Shown one piece after another: positions 53,329-61,557 of a stretch of DNA of 64,000 nt. A program made the translations under genes and the position numbers. Source of the DNA: Brevundimonas sp. NIBR11 (GTDB lineage: Bacteria > Pseudomonadota > Alphaproteobacteria > Caulobacterales > Caulobacteraceae); NCBI RefSeq assembly GCF_027912535.1, contig NZ_CP115465.1, forward strand, positions 3,102,260 to 3,166,259, in the 5' to 3' direction. Within the stretch, counting starts at the first letter, position 1; each line of letters begins with the position of its first letter. The notes beneath the pieces were generated by a model. That model saw nothing but the letters and a program-made list of their open reading frames with translations, had not been told where the DNA came from and searched no databases.

Positions 53329-54204
53329 GTGAGGGGACCGTTGATCTTTCTGAGACCTCTTGTCCTGGGCGTAGTGGCGCTGGCGGCGATGGCCGTTCCG
53401 GCGAGCGCGCAGACGTGGGTCAATCAGAACTGGTCCGAGAGCCAGCAGCAGAGCTCCGCCAGCATCACCGCCCAGCTGAATCGCCAGGCCAGTTTCAACG
53501 CCGCGGCCGGGCGCGAATTCGGGCCCGCGGTGGAGTTCGCCTCCGACTACGAGCCGATCGCGGCCCAGAACGCCTTCGCCGCCACCACCACGCGCGACAT
53601 CTGGCATGAGGGCGACGGCTATTCGGACCGTCTGCGTCTTCGGACGCGCGGGGAACTGCGTCGGGCCGACGGCTCGCCGGTTCCGCCGACGCCCATGGAC
53701 GCGGCCATGTTCGATCCCGACGGCTACGAGTTCAGCTACACGCGCGGCTGGGCCGCGGCGCGCGGCTATACCGAGAACGGCCTCGAAGTGACCCTGACGC
53801 CCCACGTCGGCATCGGCGCGGGGGACCGGGGCGGGACCGCCGAGGCGGGCGCCACCCTGCGCATCGGATCGGCCGCCGACCGTATCCTGCCGGAAGGCTC
53901 CGCCGCCTTCGGCGAGCGGGCGCGGTGGTACATCTATGCGGCCGGGTCGGGCACGGCGGTCGGATACAATTTCGCCCGCACTCGCGATGGCGAATACCAG
54001 CGGTCCGGCTACAGCCGCGACAGCGGCGCCTTCCTGGGCGACGCCTCGGTCGGCGTGGCGATCCGCAAGGGCGACATGCAGGGCTCGTTCGGCCTCGTCT
54101 ATCGCGAGATCGAGGCGGAAGGCATCTGGGGCGGTCGCGGCGTCGACAACGACGTAAGCGAGGGGCTGGTGGCGTTCCAGCTGTCGATCAAGCCGGAGTG
54201 GTAG
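53329..54204 (+). CDS. Outer-membrane beta-barrel protein, LpxR (lipid A deacylase)-like
   Basis: 291 residues from a GTG at 53329; a TTG at 53341 with GAGGGG upstream is an equally good start. Signal peptide ends ASAQ. The body has alternating hydrophobic strands (FGLVYREIEAEGIW, VGVAIRKGDMQG, RARWYIYAAGSG) and ends with aromatic W, as for barrels. It resembles the DUF2219/LpxR group, which trims lipid A acyl chains, but key residues were not verified. Its TAG stop lies inside the following repeat. Confidence 0.65.
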   Translation: MRGPLIFLRPLVLGVVALAAMAVPASAQTWVNQNWSESQQQSSASITAQLNRQASFNAAAGREFGPAVEFASDYEPIAAQNAFAATTTRDIWHEGDGYSDRLRLRTRGELRRADGSPVPPTPMDAAMFDPDGYEFSYTRGWAAARGYTENGLEVTLTPHVGIGAGDRGGTAEAGATLRIGSAADRILPEGSAAFGERARWYIYAAGSGTAVGYNFARTRDGEYQRSGYSRDSGAFLGDASVGVAIRKGDMQGSFGLVYREIEAEGIWGGRGVDNDVSEGLVAFQLSIKPEW

Positions 54205-54277
54205 GTCGTAGGGCCTAGGTCTCAGGGAAGTTGAGGCTGGCTTCTCCAGGCCTTAAGCCCTGCTCGCTAAGCCCTCC
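54200..54277. repeat. Inverted-repeat element, copy C of the TAGGGCTTAGGGCTT family
   Basis: Left arm GGTAGGTCGTAGGGC (54200-54214) is identical to copy B; it continues CTAGGTCTCAGG. The right arm (about 54248-54277) has CCAGGCCTTAAGCCCTG and CGCTAAGCCCTCC. The TAG stop of the preceding gene is at 54202-54204 in the repeat and the corA stop abuts the other end. Confidence 0.8.
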
Positions 54278-54278
54278 G

Positions 54279-55244
54279 CTAAATCCAGCCCCGCCGCTTG
54301 AAATAGATCAGGGGCGCGATGGCCGAGATGATCATCAGGCCGAGCGCCATCGGGTAGCCTTCGACCCAGCGCAGCTCGGGCATGTGCTCAAAATTCATGC
54401 CGTAGATGGCGCCGATCAGGGTCGGGGGCATCAGCACCGCCGTGAAGATCGAAAACATCTTGAAGATCGACGACTGCTGGATGTTGATCAGGCCCAAGGC
54501 GGCCGAAAGCTGGAAATTGATGCCTGCTGCGACCGCCTGATTGTGGGCGATCAGGCTGGCGGCGTCGCGGCTGAGCGAGCGGAGATGTTCGCGCGGCTCT
54601 TCCTTGTGCTCGAACCAGTCGTCGACGCCCACGAAGGAGAAAACGCGCGACAGGCCGGCCAGGCTCTGTTCGATGCGGGCGTTGGCGATATGCGCGCGGC
54701 CCAGTTTGGTGATCAGGTGCTGGAATCCGACGGGCTTGCCCTCGGAGAAGACATGGACGCCGAAGCCCTCGACCTTGCCGGCCAGACCGGACAAGACGTC
54801 CGAGGCGCGATCAATGATCGCCTCCATCAGGTTCAGGAACATGTCCGCCCCGGTCTGACAGAGGGCGGGTTCGCGCTCGAGCTTGTCCATGAACATGGTG
54901 AAGGGGCGGGGGTCGAAATACCGGATCGTGACCATGGGACCCGAGGTCAGGACGAAGGTCACCGGATCGATGCCCGGCAGGTCGTCCTCGCCCCGATGCA
55001 GGATGTCGGCGGTGACGTAGGAGGCGCCGTTCTCGCGATAGAGGCGGCTGGAGGCCTCCAGTTCGCTCATCTCGGCGCGGGTGGGGATGGAGATGCCCAG
55101 CGCCTTCTCGACTGCGGCGTCCTCGCCGTGGCTGGGGTCGATAAGGTCGATCCAGAGCGTGTCGGGCGGCATGTCCCAGCCGCCGATGACGTCGATCTCG
55201 ACGGCCTCGCAGGCGGCGCAGCCCGAACGATAGAGGCGGATCAT
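54279..55244 (-). CDS. corA: Magnesium/cobalt transporter CorA
   Basis: 321 residues. The large cytosolic N-domain (WIDLIDPSHGEDAAVEKALG) is followed by two C-terminal helices; the signature YGMNFEHMPEL lies between them in the pore loop. Further helix sequence FTAVLMPPTLIGAIYGMN and a basic C-terminus (KRRGWI). It moves Mg2+ down its gradient as a pentamer. Confidence 0.95.
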   Translation of the reverse strand: MIRLYRSGCAACEAVEIDVIGGWDMPPDTLWIDLIDPSHGEDAAVEKALGISIPTRAEMSELEASSRLYRENGASYVTADILHRGEDDLPGIDPVTFVLTSGPMVTIRYFDPRPFTMFMDKLEREPALCQTGADMFLNLMEAIIDRASDVLSGLAGKVEGFGVHVFSEGKPVGFQHLITKLGRAHIANARIEQSLAGLSRVFSFVGVDDWFEHKEEPREHLRSLSRDAASLIAHNQAVAAGINFQLSAALGLINIQQSSIFKMFSIFTAVLMPPTLIGAIYGMNFEHMPELRWVEGYPMALGLMIISAIAPLIYFKRRGWI

Positions 55245-55274
55245 TCGGGACGGCTCGTGAAGGGGCGCGCGGGC

Positions 55275-55799
55275 CTAGTTCTGGGCGGTGTTGGTCGCGT
55301 TCGCCGCCACCTGGCGACCGGCGTCGTAGGCGTCGCGCGCGCCCTGATAGATGAAGCCGTAGGTCGGATAGACGGTGGTGCCGAGGTCGTGGATCGGATT
55401 GTACCAGACCTTCACCTGCGACCAGTCGTTGGCGCCCGAGACGTCGACGACGGTGACGTTCTCTTCCACCCGGCCGCGGCTGCCGCCCCAGTTGGCGTGG
55501 GTCACGCGGATCACCCGGTCGGTCAGGATGTCGGAGACGACGGCGACATGGCCCCGGCTCATTCGGCCTTCCGGGCGGAAGACCAGAACCGAGCCGGTCT
55601 CAGGCGCGCGGCCGGTGCGGAAACGGTCCACGGCCTGGTTCCACCAGGTCCAGGCGTCGCCGAAGATGTTGATGCCCGAGAACATGCGGGCGAACGTGAC
55701 GCACTGCCAATACGGATCCTCGGCCTTGGCGGGGGCGGGCGACAGGGCGAAAAAGCCCAGGCAAGCGGCAACCAGCGCGGCGGTGATCCGTTTCGTCAT
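55275..55799 (-). CDS. CHAP-domain amidase/peptidase, secreted
   Basis: 174 residues with signal peptide (about 1-26, ending AKA). CHAP catalytic Cys33 (YWQCVTFARMFSG), His84 (RGHVAVVSD) and the HANW segment (His101, Asn103) are present. Such domains cut peptidoglycan peptide cross-links or amide bonds. A predicted disordered C-terminus ends VAANATNTAQN. Confidence 0.85.
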   Translation of the reverse strand: MTKRITAALVAACLGFFALSPAPAKAEDPYWQCVTFARMFSGINIFGDAWTWWNQAVDRFRTGRAPETGSVLVFRPEGRMSRGHVAVVSDILTDRVIRVTHANWGGSRGRVEENVTVVDVSGANDWSQVKVWYNPIHDLGTTVYPTYGFIYQGARDAYDAGRQVAANATNTAQN

Positions 55800-55871
55800 G
55801 CTCGATATGTTTCCGACTGTTACGCCCGCACTCTTCCTAGACGATAGTGAACGCGGGGTAAAAGCCTCTTA

Positions 55872-56987
55872 TCAGGCGAGCTGTGGATCGCCCGAGCCCG
55901 CTTTCGCGCGGATGGCTCGACGGTGTGCGATGCCGCGCAATGCCCGCCGCGCGGGGAATTCCACCAGGTGGTACGAGACCGCCGCGACGACCGGCAGCGT
56001 CAGGACGACGGCCAGCCACACGAAAAGTTGAAGCTTGTCGCCGCCGCCGGTGATCTTCGACGCCGCATTCACGGCCAGCAGCTTCCAAGGCACCACGACC
56101 ATATAGACCGAGTAGCTGATCTCCCCGAGATAGACGGCGGGCTTGGACGCCAGCCATCCGGCGCGTTCGTTCGGCAGGGCGGCGAGGCTGAGGATCAGGG
56201 CGCCGCACAGGGGCACGATCACCGCGTCGGGCGCCGACAGGGAGGCCGCGACGGCGATGGTCACGGCGATGCCCGCCGACAGAAGGGCAGGTTGCGGCAC
56301 TTTGATCTTGCGGTGCATCAGGTAGAGGGCGCAGCCCAGCGCAAAGCAAGGGACGATGCGCAGCGCGCCCCACAGGATCGTCGCCTTGGTCAACTCGAAC
56401 CCGGCCAGCAGCGGGAAGACGATGTAGAGGCCCACGAGGAGAGCCACGGCCCCGATGACGGCGGCGATCGGCCGCTCGCGCAGCTTCCAGGCGACGAAGG
56501 CGAAGACGGGGAAGCTCAGATAGGCGAACCACTCCGCCGAGATCGACCAGGACGGATGGTTCCAGCCGGCCACGGGCGCGAAGCCCCAGGCGTGGACCAT
56601 CAGGATGTTGGCGGGCAGGGCGGACCAGCTGAGGATATTGCTGTTGACGTTCATCCCGGCGGCGAGCGCGCCGAATGCCAGGAGGCCGATGCCGACCAGG
56701 GTGGCGATATGCAGCGGATAGACCCGCGCGATCCGCGCCCACAGGAAGGAGCCATAGCTGAACCGCTTCTCGCCGTGCGCCGCCAGATAGACGTGGCACA
56801 GGATGAAGCCCGACAGGACGAAGAAGAGCTCGACCCCCAGATACCCCTTGGCCACCAGGTTCGGCATCCAGTTGACGTCGAGGTCGGGCCAGAAGGCGAA
56901 CAGGGCCACCCAGATGGCGGCGCCGAAGCGAAGCGCGGTGAGAGGACGCAGGTCCTGCGGCGTTTCAAGCTGGGTCATACGCCCCAT
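55872..56987 (-). CDS. Acyltransferase_3 (OafA/YrhL) family membrane protein
   Basis: 371 residues with about ten membrane helices. RPLTALRFGAAIWVALFAFW, ELFFVLSGFILCHVYLA, ARVYPLHIATL and SWSISAEWFAYLSFPVFAF (catalytic His region in the first helices) fit acyltransferase_3 proteins that O-acylate surface sugars. Start at ATG 56985-56987 or 56976-56978. The last codons (RAIRAKAGSGDPQLA) read through a degenerate half of the palindromic repeat at 3358-3499. Confidence 0.85.
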   Translation of the reverse strand: MGRMTQLETPQDLRPLTALRFGAAIWVALFAFWPDLDVNWMPNLVAKGYLGVELFFVLSGFILCHVYLAAHGEKRFSYGSFLWARIARVYPLHIATLVGIGLLAFGALAAGMNVNSNILSWSALPANILMVHAWGFAPVAGWNHPSWSISAEWFAYLSFPVFAFVAWKLRERPIAAVIGAVALLVGLYIVFPLLAGFELTKATILWGALRIVPCFALGCALYLMHRKIKVPQPALLSAGIAVTIAVAASLSAPDAVIVPLCGALILSLAALPNERAGWLASKPAVYLGEISYSVYMVVVPWKLLAVNAASKITGGGDKLQLFVWLAVVLTLPVVAAVSYHLVEFPARRALRGIAHRRAIRAKAGSGDPQLA

Positions 56988-57025
56988 ATGCAGCCGACGC
57001 GGTTCCAGAACAGTTAAGTGAGCCT

Positions 57026-57478
57026 ATGAAAGATTCCGACGTGACCCCACCCGCCCTGACCTTCGACGCCATCGCCGCCTCGGCCGCCGCCGCTGCGGGC
57101 CTGACCGAGGCGCAGGGCCAGGTCGCCCTGACCGGAGCGCTGGGCCTGCTGGATCGGCATGCGGGGCGCGAGCCGCTGGCTGCCCTTTACGCCGCCCTGC
57201 CGGGCGCCGAGACCGCGGCGCGGTCCAAGGCGGCCGAGCGGCCAAAGCGCGGCCTGTTCGGCGGACTTATGGCCTCGGCCGGCGGGGTGTCGGGCAAGGC
57301 GGTGGCGGAAGCTATGGGGCTGCTGGAGCAGTTCAAGGCCGAGGGCGTGGGCAAGGACGACCTCAAGCGGCTGCTGCCAGCCGCGCGCGAACGGGTCCGC
57401 GCGGCGACGGGGCGCGACCTGCTGGGCGAGGCTGTGAAGAGCGTGCCGGGCGTGGGGCCGCTGCTCGGCGATGGGTAG
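57026..57478 (+). CDS. Small Ala/Gly-rich protein of unknown function
   Basis: 150 residues, no signal peptide. Helical, with LTEAQGQVALTGALGLLDRH, RGLFGGLMASAGGVSGKAVA and LLEQFKAEGVGKDDLKRLLP. The pattern resembles DUF2267 or DUF2780-type proteins but is not assigned. Ribosome-binding site weak. Followed by a strong hairpin shared with the convergent gene. Confidence 0.65.
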   Translation: MKDSDVTPPALTFDAIAASAAAAAGLTEAQGQVALTGALGLLDRHAGREPLAALYAALPGAETAARSKAAERPKRGLFGGLMASAGGVSGKAVAEAMGLLEQFKAEGVGKDDLKRLLPAARERVRAATGRDLLGEAVKSVPGVGPLLGDG

Positions 57479-57509
57479 TCGCGACGTCTCTGGGTGGAAG
57501 CAGACGTGA

Positions 57510-57539
57510 AAACGGCTCCGCCTTCACCAGCGGAGCCGT
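57510..57539. terminator. Bidirectional terminator
   Basis: AACGGCTCCGC (57510-57520) pairs perfectly with GCGGAGCCGTT (57529-57539) around an 8-nt loop, between two convergent stops. GAAAA on the left gives a U-run in minus-strand transcripts. Confidence 0.82.
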
Positions 57540-57561
57540 TCGCGAGTCAGGCTTGGGACAG

Positions 57562-58119
57562 TTAGGCGACGGGGCGACGACGCTGGACGTACAGCGCAGC
57601 GCCGCCTGCGAGGACCGTGCCAAACAGGATCAATGCCCATTCGCTCATCGTCGGCACGGGGGCGGTGACCGTCAGTGTCGGGTTTGCTCCGGCCGTCAGC
57701 GGCTTCGGAGATGCTCCATCGGCGCCCGCATAGCTCAAAGTCGACGGGGACAGCGGGTAAATGCCGGCGTTGTTAGGCCTGAAGCTGAAGTTCAGGACGC
57801 AGGTGGCGCCAGCGTTCACGGCGAGATTCGACAGCGTCACGGTCGAGCTGCCGCCGTTGCTGTTGATGGTGCCTGTACAGCCGGATCCCCCCGTGTAGTT
57901 CCAGTTTCCCGCCGGGAAGGTGTAGTTGAACGTGCCGGCCGAGAGCGCCGTGACAGTCGCATTGGGGACCGACAGGGTGACGGTCGTGCTGCTGCCGAGC
58001 GCGATTTGGTTCGGATTGTATGACCCGGTGAAAGACACCTGGGCGCTCGCCGTACCCGCGAAAGCCAAGCTGCCGAAGATGACCGCGCCGAGCAGCGCGG
58101 GGCGGAACTGGTTAAACAT
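57562..58119 (-). CDS. IPTL-CTERM-type secreted protein
   Basis: 185 residues from the ATG at 58117-58119 with GGGGGC upstream. Signal peptide (about 1-27, ending ASAQ), an Asn/Thr/Ser/Gly-rich immunoglobulin-like beta domain (DUF11-like), then a C-terminal sorting signal: PTMSEWA, a hydrophobic helix and RRRPVA. This matches the IPTL-CTERM tail processed by an exosortase-like or rhombosortase-like system, which is not in the window. Its codon use looks AT-richer than the neighbours. Confidence 0.82.
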   Translation of the reverse strand: MFNQFRPALLGAVIFGSLAFAGTASAQVSFTGSYNPNQIALGSSTTVTLSVPNATVTALSAGTFNYTFPAGNWNYTGGSGCTGTINSNGGSSTVTLSNLAVNAGATCVLNFSFRPNNAGIYPLSPSTLSYAGADGASPKPLTAGANPTLTVTAPVPTMSEWALILFGTVLAGGAALYVQRRRPVA

Positions 58120-58427
58120 TAAGCCCCCATCGGATACTGGCGCCCAAAATCGCTCAGCGCCCCGCCAAGAGCGGGTCGAATGGCAATTAGTCAAGCCTAA
58201 CAGAGGTTTGTGGCCCCCTCGTCAGGTATAGTCAGGACTTGTGGAGAGCCGCGAGGTTGCCACGACGGTCCATTCTCGGTCTGCACAAACTTGTCAGGGG
58301 CCAACTCCACCGTGCAGCGAGCGCCCACCGGCCGATCTGACCCATCGTGGCCGTCTCTGCAGTTGACTCTGCCATGGACCAGATCAAGTGCCAGCTGGGT
58401 CGGGAGCCGATGCCAGCGCCTGTGCTC
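58120..58427. other. Intergenic region with an undecided reading-frame trace
   Basis: Over 300 bp without a confident gene. A minus-strand frame without a clear start runs from about 58429 down to TAG at 58197-58199, translating to a plausible mixture (ALDLVHGRVNCRDGHDG, APDKFVQTENGPSWQP). It may be a remnant of a gene. Composition is less GC-rich than average. Confidence 0.35.
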
Positions 58428-58868
58428 TTAGGGCTGAGGCTGGCTTTCCAGGAAAGCGACCGAGGCCGCGCAGCCGTTCAGGGTCTGGGAGCCCCGTTCG
58501 ACGCGGGCGGTCAGGGGATAGACCCGGTCGCTCATCCCGTCGGAACACTCCGTCGCGATCAGGGTGACGACGAGGGCCGTGCCGTTCGAGGTCGTCGCAT
58601 AGACGGCCGTGGTGCCCTGGATCGTCGGCCCGGGGTTGGGGGCGCTGACGCCGGGATCGTCAGGCGCCGAATAGATCAGGGTCTGGGGCGTGATGTCGAC
58701 GGCCCAGAAGGGCTCGGTGCCGATGGCGCGCACGGGCTGGGTCAGGTCGACGCCGGCGAGAACCGGGGGCGGGGCGGGTGGGGCCGTGTTGTCGGCGGGC
58801 GGCGCCTCGGGGGCGTTGTTACAGGCCGCGAGCGCGAGGCCGGCGAGAAGGATCAGGGTCAGGCGCAT
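58428..58868 (-). CDS. Lipoprotein of the COG3650 type
   Basis: 146 residues. Lipobox LALAAC (Cys16), a Pro/Ala linker, then RAIGTEPFWAVDITPQTLIY and TECSDGMSDRVYPLTARV, the hallmarks of the COG3650 predicted membrane-protein group often linked to META-domain proteins. Function unknown, envelope-attached. Confidence 0.8.
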   Translation of the reverse strand: MRLTLILLAGLALAACNNAPEAPPADNTAPPAPPPVLAGVDLTQPVRAIGTEPFWAVDITPQTLIYSAPDDPGVSAPNPGPTIQGTTAVYATTSNGTALVVTLIATECSDGMSDRVYPLTARVERGSQTLNGCAASVAFLESQPQP

Positions 58869-58923
58869 CGACAGGCTCCACGAACGGGCATTTCGCCGAC
58901 CATGCAGGCCGGCGGGTCGGGCT

Positions 58924-59208
58924 TCAATACAGGAGGTCGTCGTCCCGCTCCGACTCGCGGCCGGGATCCATGGAGTTGTCGACCCGCTCGTCCCAGCCTT
59001 CCCGATGCGACTTGAAGGCCAGGGCCATCAGACCCCAGGTCAGTCCGACCGTGCCCGAGACGCCCAGCGCCATGGCGATCCAGCCGTGCAGCGGCAGGTC
59101 TCCGCCGCCGATGGCGACCCAGAACAGACCCAGCCCCCAGGTCGCCGCCGCCGACAGGACGAGGGCGATCAGAAGGTACAGACCAAAGCGCAGCAGACGG
59201 GCGACCAT
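58924..59208 (-). CDS. Small two-helix membrane protein
   Basis: 94 residues from the ATG at 59206-59208 with AAAGGGA upstream. Two transmembrane helices (about 6-33 and 42-65) and an acidic tail (DDDLLY). Divergent from mutM by 57 bp. No family recognised. Confidence 0.7.
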   Translation of the reverse strand: MVARLLRFGLYLLIALVLSAAATWGLGLFWVAIGGGDLPLHGWIAMALGVSGTVGLTWGLMALAFKSHREGWDERVDNSMDPGRESERDDDLLY

Positions 59209-59265
59209 GCCGATCCCTTTAGCACGGTTCTTCACCCGTTCGCGGCGACGGGCTAGACGAAATCC

Positions 59266-60129
59266 ATGCCTGAACTTCCCGAGGTCGAGACGGTCCGACG
59301 CGGCCTGGAGCCGGTGCTGGTCGGGGCGCGGCTGACCCGCGTGCGACAGAACCGTCCGGACCTGCGCTTTCCCTTCCCCGAGCGGTTCGTGGAGCGACTG
59401 GAGGGCGCGACCGTCGAAGGCATCGACCGGCGGGCCAAATATATGCTGGCGGCCCTGTCGACCGGCGAGACCTGGGTGACCCATCTGGGCATGACCGGCC
59501 GGTTCACCGTCGACGGCGAACAGCTGGGCGAGTTCGAGGAGCCGGCGCCCATCGCGGGCAAGCACGAACATATGAGCTTCTGCGCCGTGCGCGGCGGGAA
59601 GGCCACGCGAGTCGGATTCGCCGACGCCCGCCGGTTCGGCTTCATGGGGCTGATCCCGACCGATGCGGTCGAGAGCCATCCGTGGTTTGTGGGCATGGGG
59701 CCGGAACCGCTGGGCAACGGCTTCTCCGCCGCCCATCTGGCCGAGGCCTTCGATGGCAAGAAGCAGAACATCAAGGTGTCGCTGCTGGATCAGCGGATCG
59801 TGGCCGGGCTGGGCAATATCTATGTGTGCGAGGCGCTGTACCGGGCGCGCATCTCGCCCCTGGTCGCGGCGGGCAAGCTGACCCGGCCCCGGCTGGAGGC
59901 TCTAACGGGCGTCATCCGCGACGTGCTCAACGACGCCATCGCGGCGGGCGGTTCGACCCTGAAGGATTTCGCCAACGCCGAGGGTGGTCAGGGCTATTTC
60001 CAGCACCGGTTCGACGTCTACAGCCGCGAGGGCCAGCCGTGCCTCGGCGACGGCTGTACGGGCGTGGTGAGGCGCATCGTCCAGGGCGGGCGCTCGACCT
60101 TCTACTGTCCGAGCTGTCAGAGGAAGTAG
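59266..60129 (+). CDS. mutM: Formamidopyrimidine-DNA glycosylase MutM/Fpg
   Basis: 287 residues. N-terminal catalytic PELPEVE with Pro2/Glu3, Lys58 (RRAKYML), the helix-two-turns-helix region with QRIVAGLGNIYVCE and a C-terminal zinc finger C-x4-C-x16-C-x2-C. It excises 8-oxoguanine and formamidopyrimidines. Its TAG stop (60127-60129) is provided by the repeat that follows. Confidence 0.97.
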   Translation: MPELPEVETVRRGLEPVLVGARLTRVRQNRPDLRFPFPERFVERLEGATVEGIDRRAKYMLAALSTGETWVTHLGMTGRFTVDGEQLGEFEEPAPIAGKHEHMSFCAVRGGKATRVGFADARRFGFMGLIPTDAVESHPWFVGMGPEPLGNGFSAAHLAEAFDGKKQNIKVSLLDQRIVAGLGNIYVCEALYRARISPLVAAGKLTRPRLEALTGVIRDVLNDAIAAGGSTLKDFANAEGGQGYFQHRFDVYSREGQPCLGDGCTGVVRRIVQGGRSTFYCPSCQRK

Positions 60130-60220
60130 GGCTTAGGGCTTAGGGTTTAAGCGACTCGACCGAGCGACGCCCCCGACTAAACTTCTGCACGATCCCTAAG
60201 CCCTACTTACCAAGCCCTAA
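60126..60220. repeat. Inverted-repeat element, copy D of the TAGGGCTTAGGGCTT family
   Basis: Left arm GTAGGGCTTAGGGCTTAGGG (60126-60145) pairs with CCCTAAGCCCTAC (60193-60205) and CCAAGCCCTAAG (about 60210-60221). The mutM stop codon is in the left arm; the next ATG begins at 60226, 5 bp after the right arm. Here the element sits between two genes in the same direction. Confidence 0.8.
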
Positions 60221-60225
60221 GACCC

Positions 60226-60759
60226 ATGACCCACCGCATCATCCTGTTTCGCGGCATGAACACCGGCGGCGTCCGCGCGCCGGTCGGCGAGCAACGGGCC
60301 ATGGCCGAGGCGATGGGTCTGGGTAATCCGCGCACGCTTCAGGCCAGCGGCAATCTGGTGGTCGAGAGCGACATGCCGACGGACGAACTGGAGGCGGCGA
60401 TCGAGGCGGAGATGGACAAGACTTTCGGCGTGAGGATCGCCGCCATGGCCCGCACGCAGGAGCAATGGTCGAAACTGATCGCCGCCAACCCCTTCCCGAC
60501 CGAAGCCGCCGACCACCCGTCGAAGGTCGTGGCCATGGTGATGAAGGACGGGATCAAGGCCGGGGCGCTGGAGGCCGTCCAGGGCCTGTGTCGCGACGGC
60601 GAGGCGGTCGAGGCGATCGACGGCGTTCTCTATTTCTGGTTCCCGCGCGGCCAGGGCGACAGCGAGATCTTCAAGAAAGCCACGCCGAAGATCCTCGGCA
60701 TGGGCACTGGTCGGAACTGGAACACGGTGCTGAAGATCGGCGAAATGGTCGGCGTCTGA
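60226..60759 (+). CDS. DUF1697 family protein
   Basis: 177 residues. RIILFRGMNTGGVRAPV and GNPRTLQASGNLVVESD match the N-terminal DUF1697 signature; TQEQWSKLIAANPFPTEAAD is also typical. Soluble, function unknown. It begins directly after the repeat element with no visible Shine-Dalgarno, so the repeat may supply its upstream region. Confidence 0.88.
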   Translation: MTHRIILFRGMNTGGVRAPVGEQRAMAEAMGLGNPRTLQASGNLVVESDMPTDELEAAIEAEMDKTFGVRIAAMARTQEQWSKLIAANPFPTEAADHPSKVVAMVMKDGIKAGALEAVQGLCRDGEAVEAIDGVLYFWFPRGQGDSEIFKKATPKILGMGTGRNWNTVLKIGEMVGV

Positions 60760-60765
60760 AATATC

Positions 60766-60799
60766 GGACGTGATGTAAAAAATAATGGACATGATGTCC
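60766..60799 (+). promoter_or_regulatory. Tandem operator-like sites before the membrane/XRE pair
   Basis: GGACATGATGTCC (60787-60799) is a perfect odd palindrome, and GGACGTGATGT (60766-60776) is a half-conserved copy starting 21 bp earlier, two turns of the helix. They are likely sites for the XRE regulator encoded downstream. Confidence 0.6.
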
Positions 60800-60846
60800 G
60801 TATCATGCGACATGGTCTTCGCCGCCTGTCGCGGCGGGAGGCCGTC

Positions 60847-61335
60847 ATGTCTTTTCGCGAGAAACATCTCTGGATCAGCATCTTTTCGGCGGTTGTCGTC
60901 TGGGGAGTCTATTTCCGGGAGCTGATCGACCGGGTGCTGAAGGGCGGGCTGCATGACGAGAAATTCGTCGGCGCCATGGGGATCGCCTTCGCCGGCGCCG
61001 TCTTCGTCGTCGCCGTGATCGAGGTGGCCCTGACCCTGATCGCGACCCTGACCACCCCCAAGGCCGAGCGAAACACGCGCGACGAACGCGAGATCCACGC
61101 CTCGCTGAAGGCCAGCCACGTCGCCCTGATGGTGCTGATCGCGCTTCTGTTCTGTGTTTGCGCAGGGGCCTATTTCGCCGGCCTGCTGGACGACAATCTC
61201 GTGGGCGGCACGCTGGCCTTCTCGGTCACCGGAGAGATGATGGTGCTTCTGGCCAATGTGCTGCTGGCCTGTCTGATCCTCACCGAGATGGTGCGCGCCG
61301 GGGTCACCTTGATGCTGCTGAGGGCGCTCCGTTGA
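60847..61335 (+). CDS. Four-helix membrane protein of unknown function
   Basis: 162 residues from ATG 60847 with GGGAGG upstream; an earlier in-frame ATG at 60805 has no RBS. Four predicted transmembrane helices (about 7-26, 41-65, 89-113, 126-151). It overlaps an XRE-type regulator by TTGA, the usual arrangement of a small membrane protein with its repressor. Confidence 0.78.
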   Translation: MSFREKHLWISIFSAVVVWGVYFRELIDRVLKGGLHDEKFVGAMGIAFAGAVFVVAVIEVALTLIATLTTPKAERNTRDEREIHASLKASHVALMVLIALLFCVCAGAYFAGLLDDNLVGGTLAFSVTGEMMVLLANVLLACLILTEMVRAGVTLMLLRALR

Positions 61336-61550
61336 CTAAGGGGCCGCCGCCGATCCGGAACCGCATCCGCGAGCTGCGCTTCCACGCCGGAGAGATGACC
61401 CAGGCCGATCTGGCGACGCGGATCGGCATGACGCGCCAGACCATCGTCGCCATGGAGCAGGGCAAATACTCGCCCAGCCTCGAGGCAGCCTTCCGCATCG
61501 CCGCCGTCTTCGACGTGCCGATTACCGAGGTGTTCCAGTGGGAGGGCTGA
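61332..61550 (+). CDS. XRE-family helix-turn-helix regulator (YgzD-like)
   Basis: 72 residues with TTG start (61332-61334) overlapping the preceding stop. The HTH is [40 protein letters not shown], and ends [13 protein letters not shown], the pattern of short YgzD/YozG-type repressors. It probably controls the operon through the tandem sites at 60766-60799. Confidence 0.87.
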   Translation: MTKGPPPIRNRIRELRFHAGEMTQADLATRIGMTRQTIVAMEQGKYSPSLEAAFRIAAVFDVPITEVFQWEG

Positions 61551-61557
61551 CCGCCGG

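Noticed and set aside
58197..58430. Minus-strand frame of about 75 codons after the COG3650 lipoprotein
   Set aside because: No start codon with an RBS and no recognisable family; kept only as a possible remnant.
61158..61331. N-terminal extension of the XRE regulator frame
   Set aside because: It overlaps the membrane protein gene in another frame; the helix-turn-helix begins right after the TTG at 61332.
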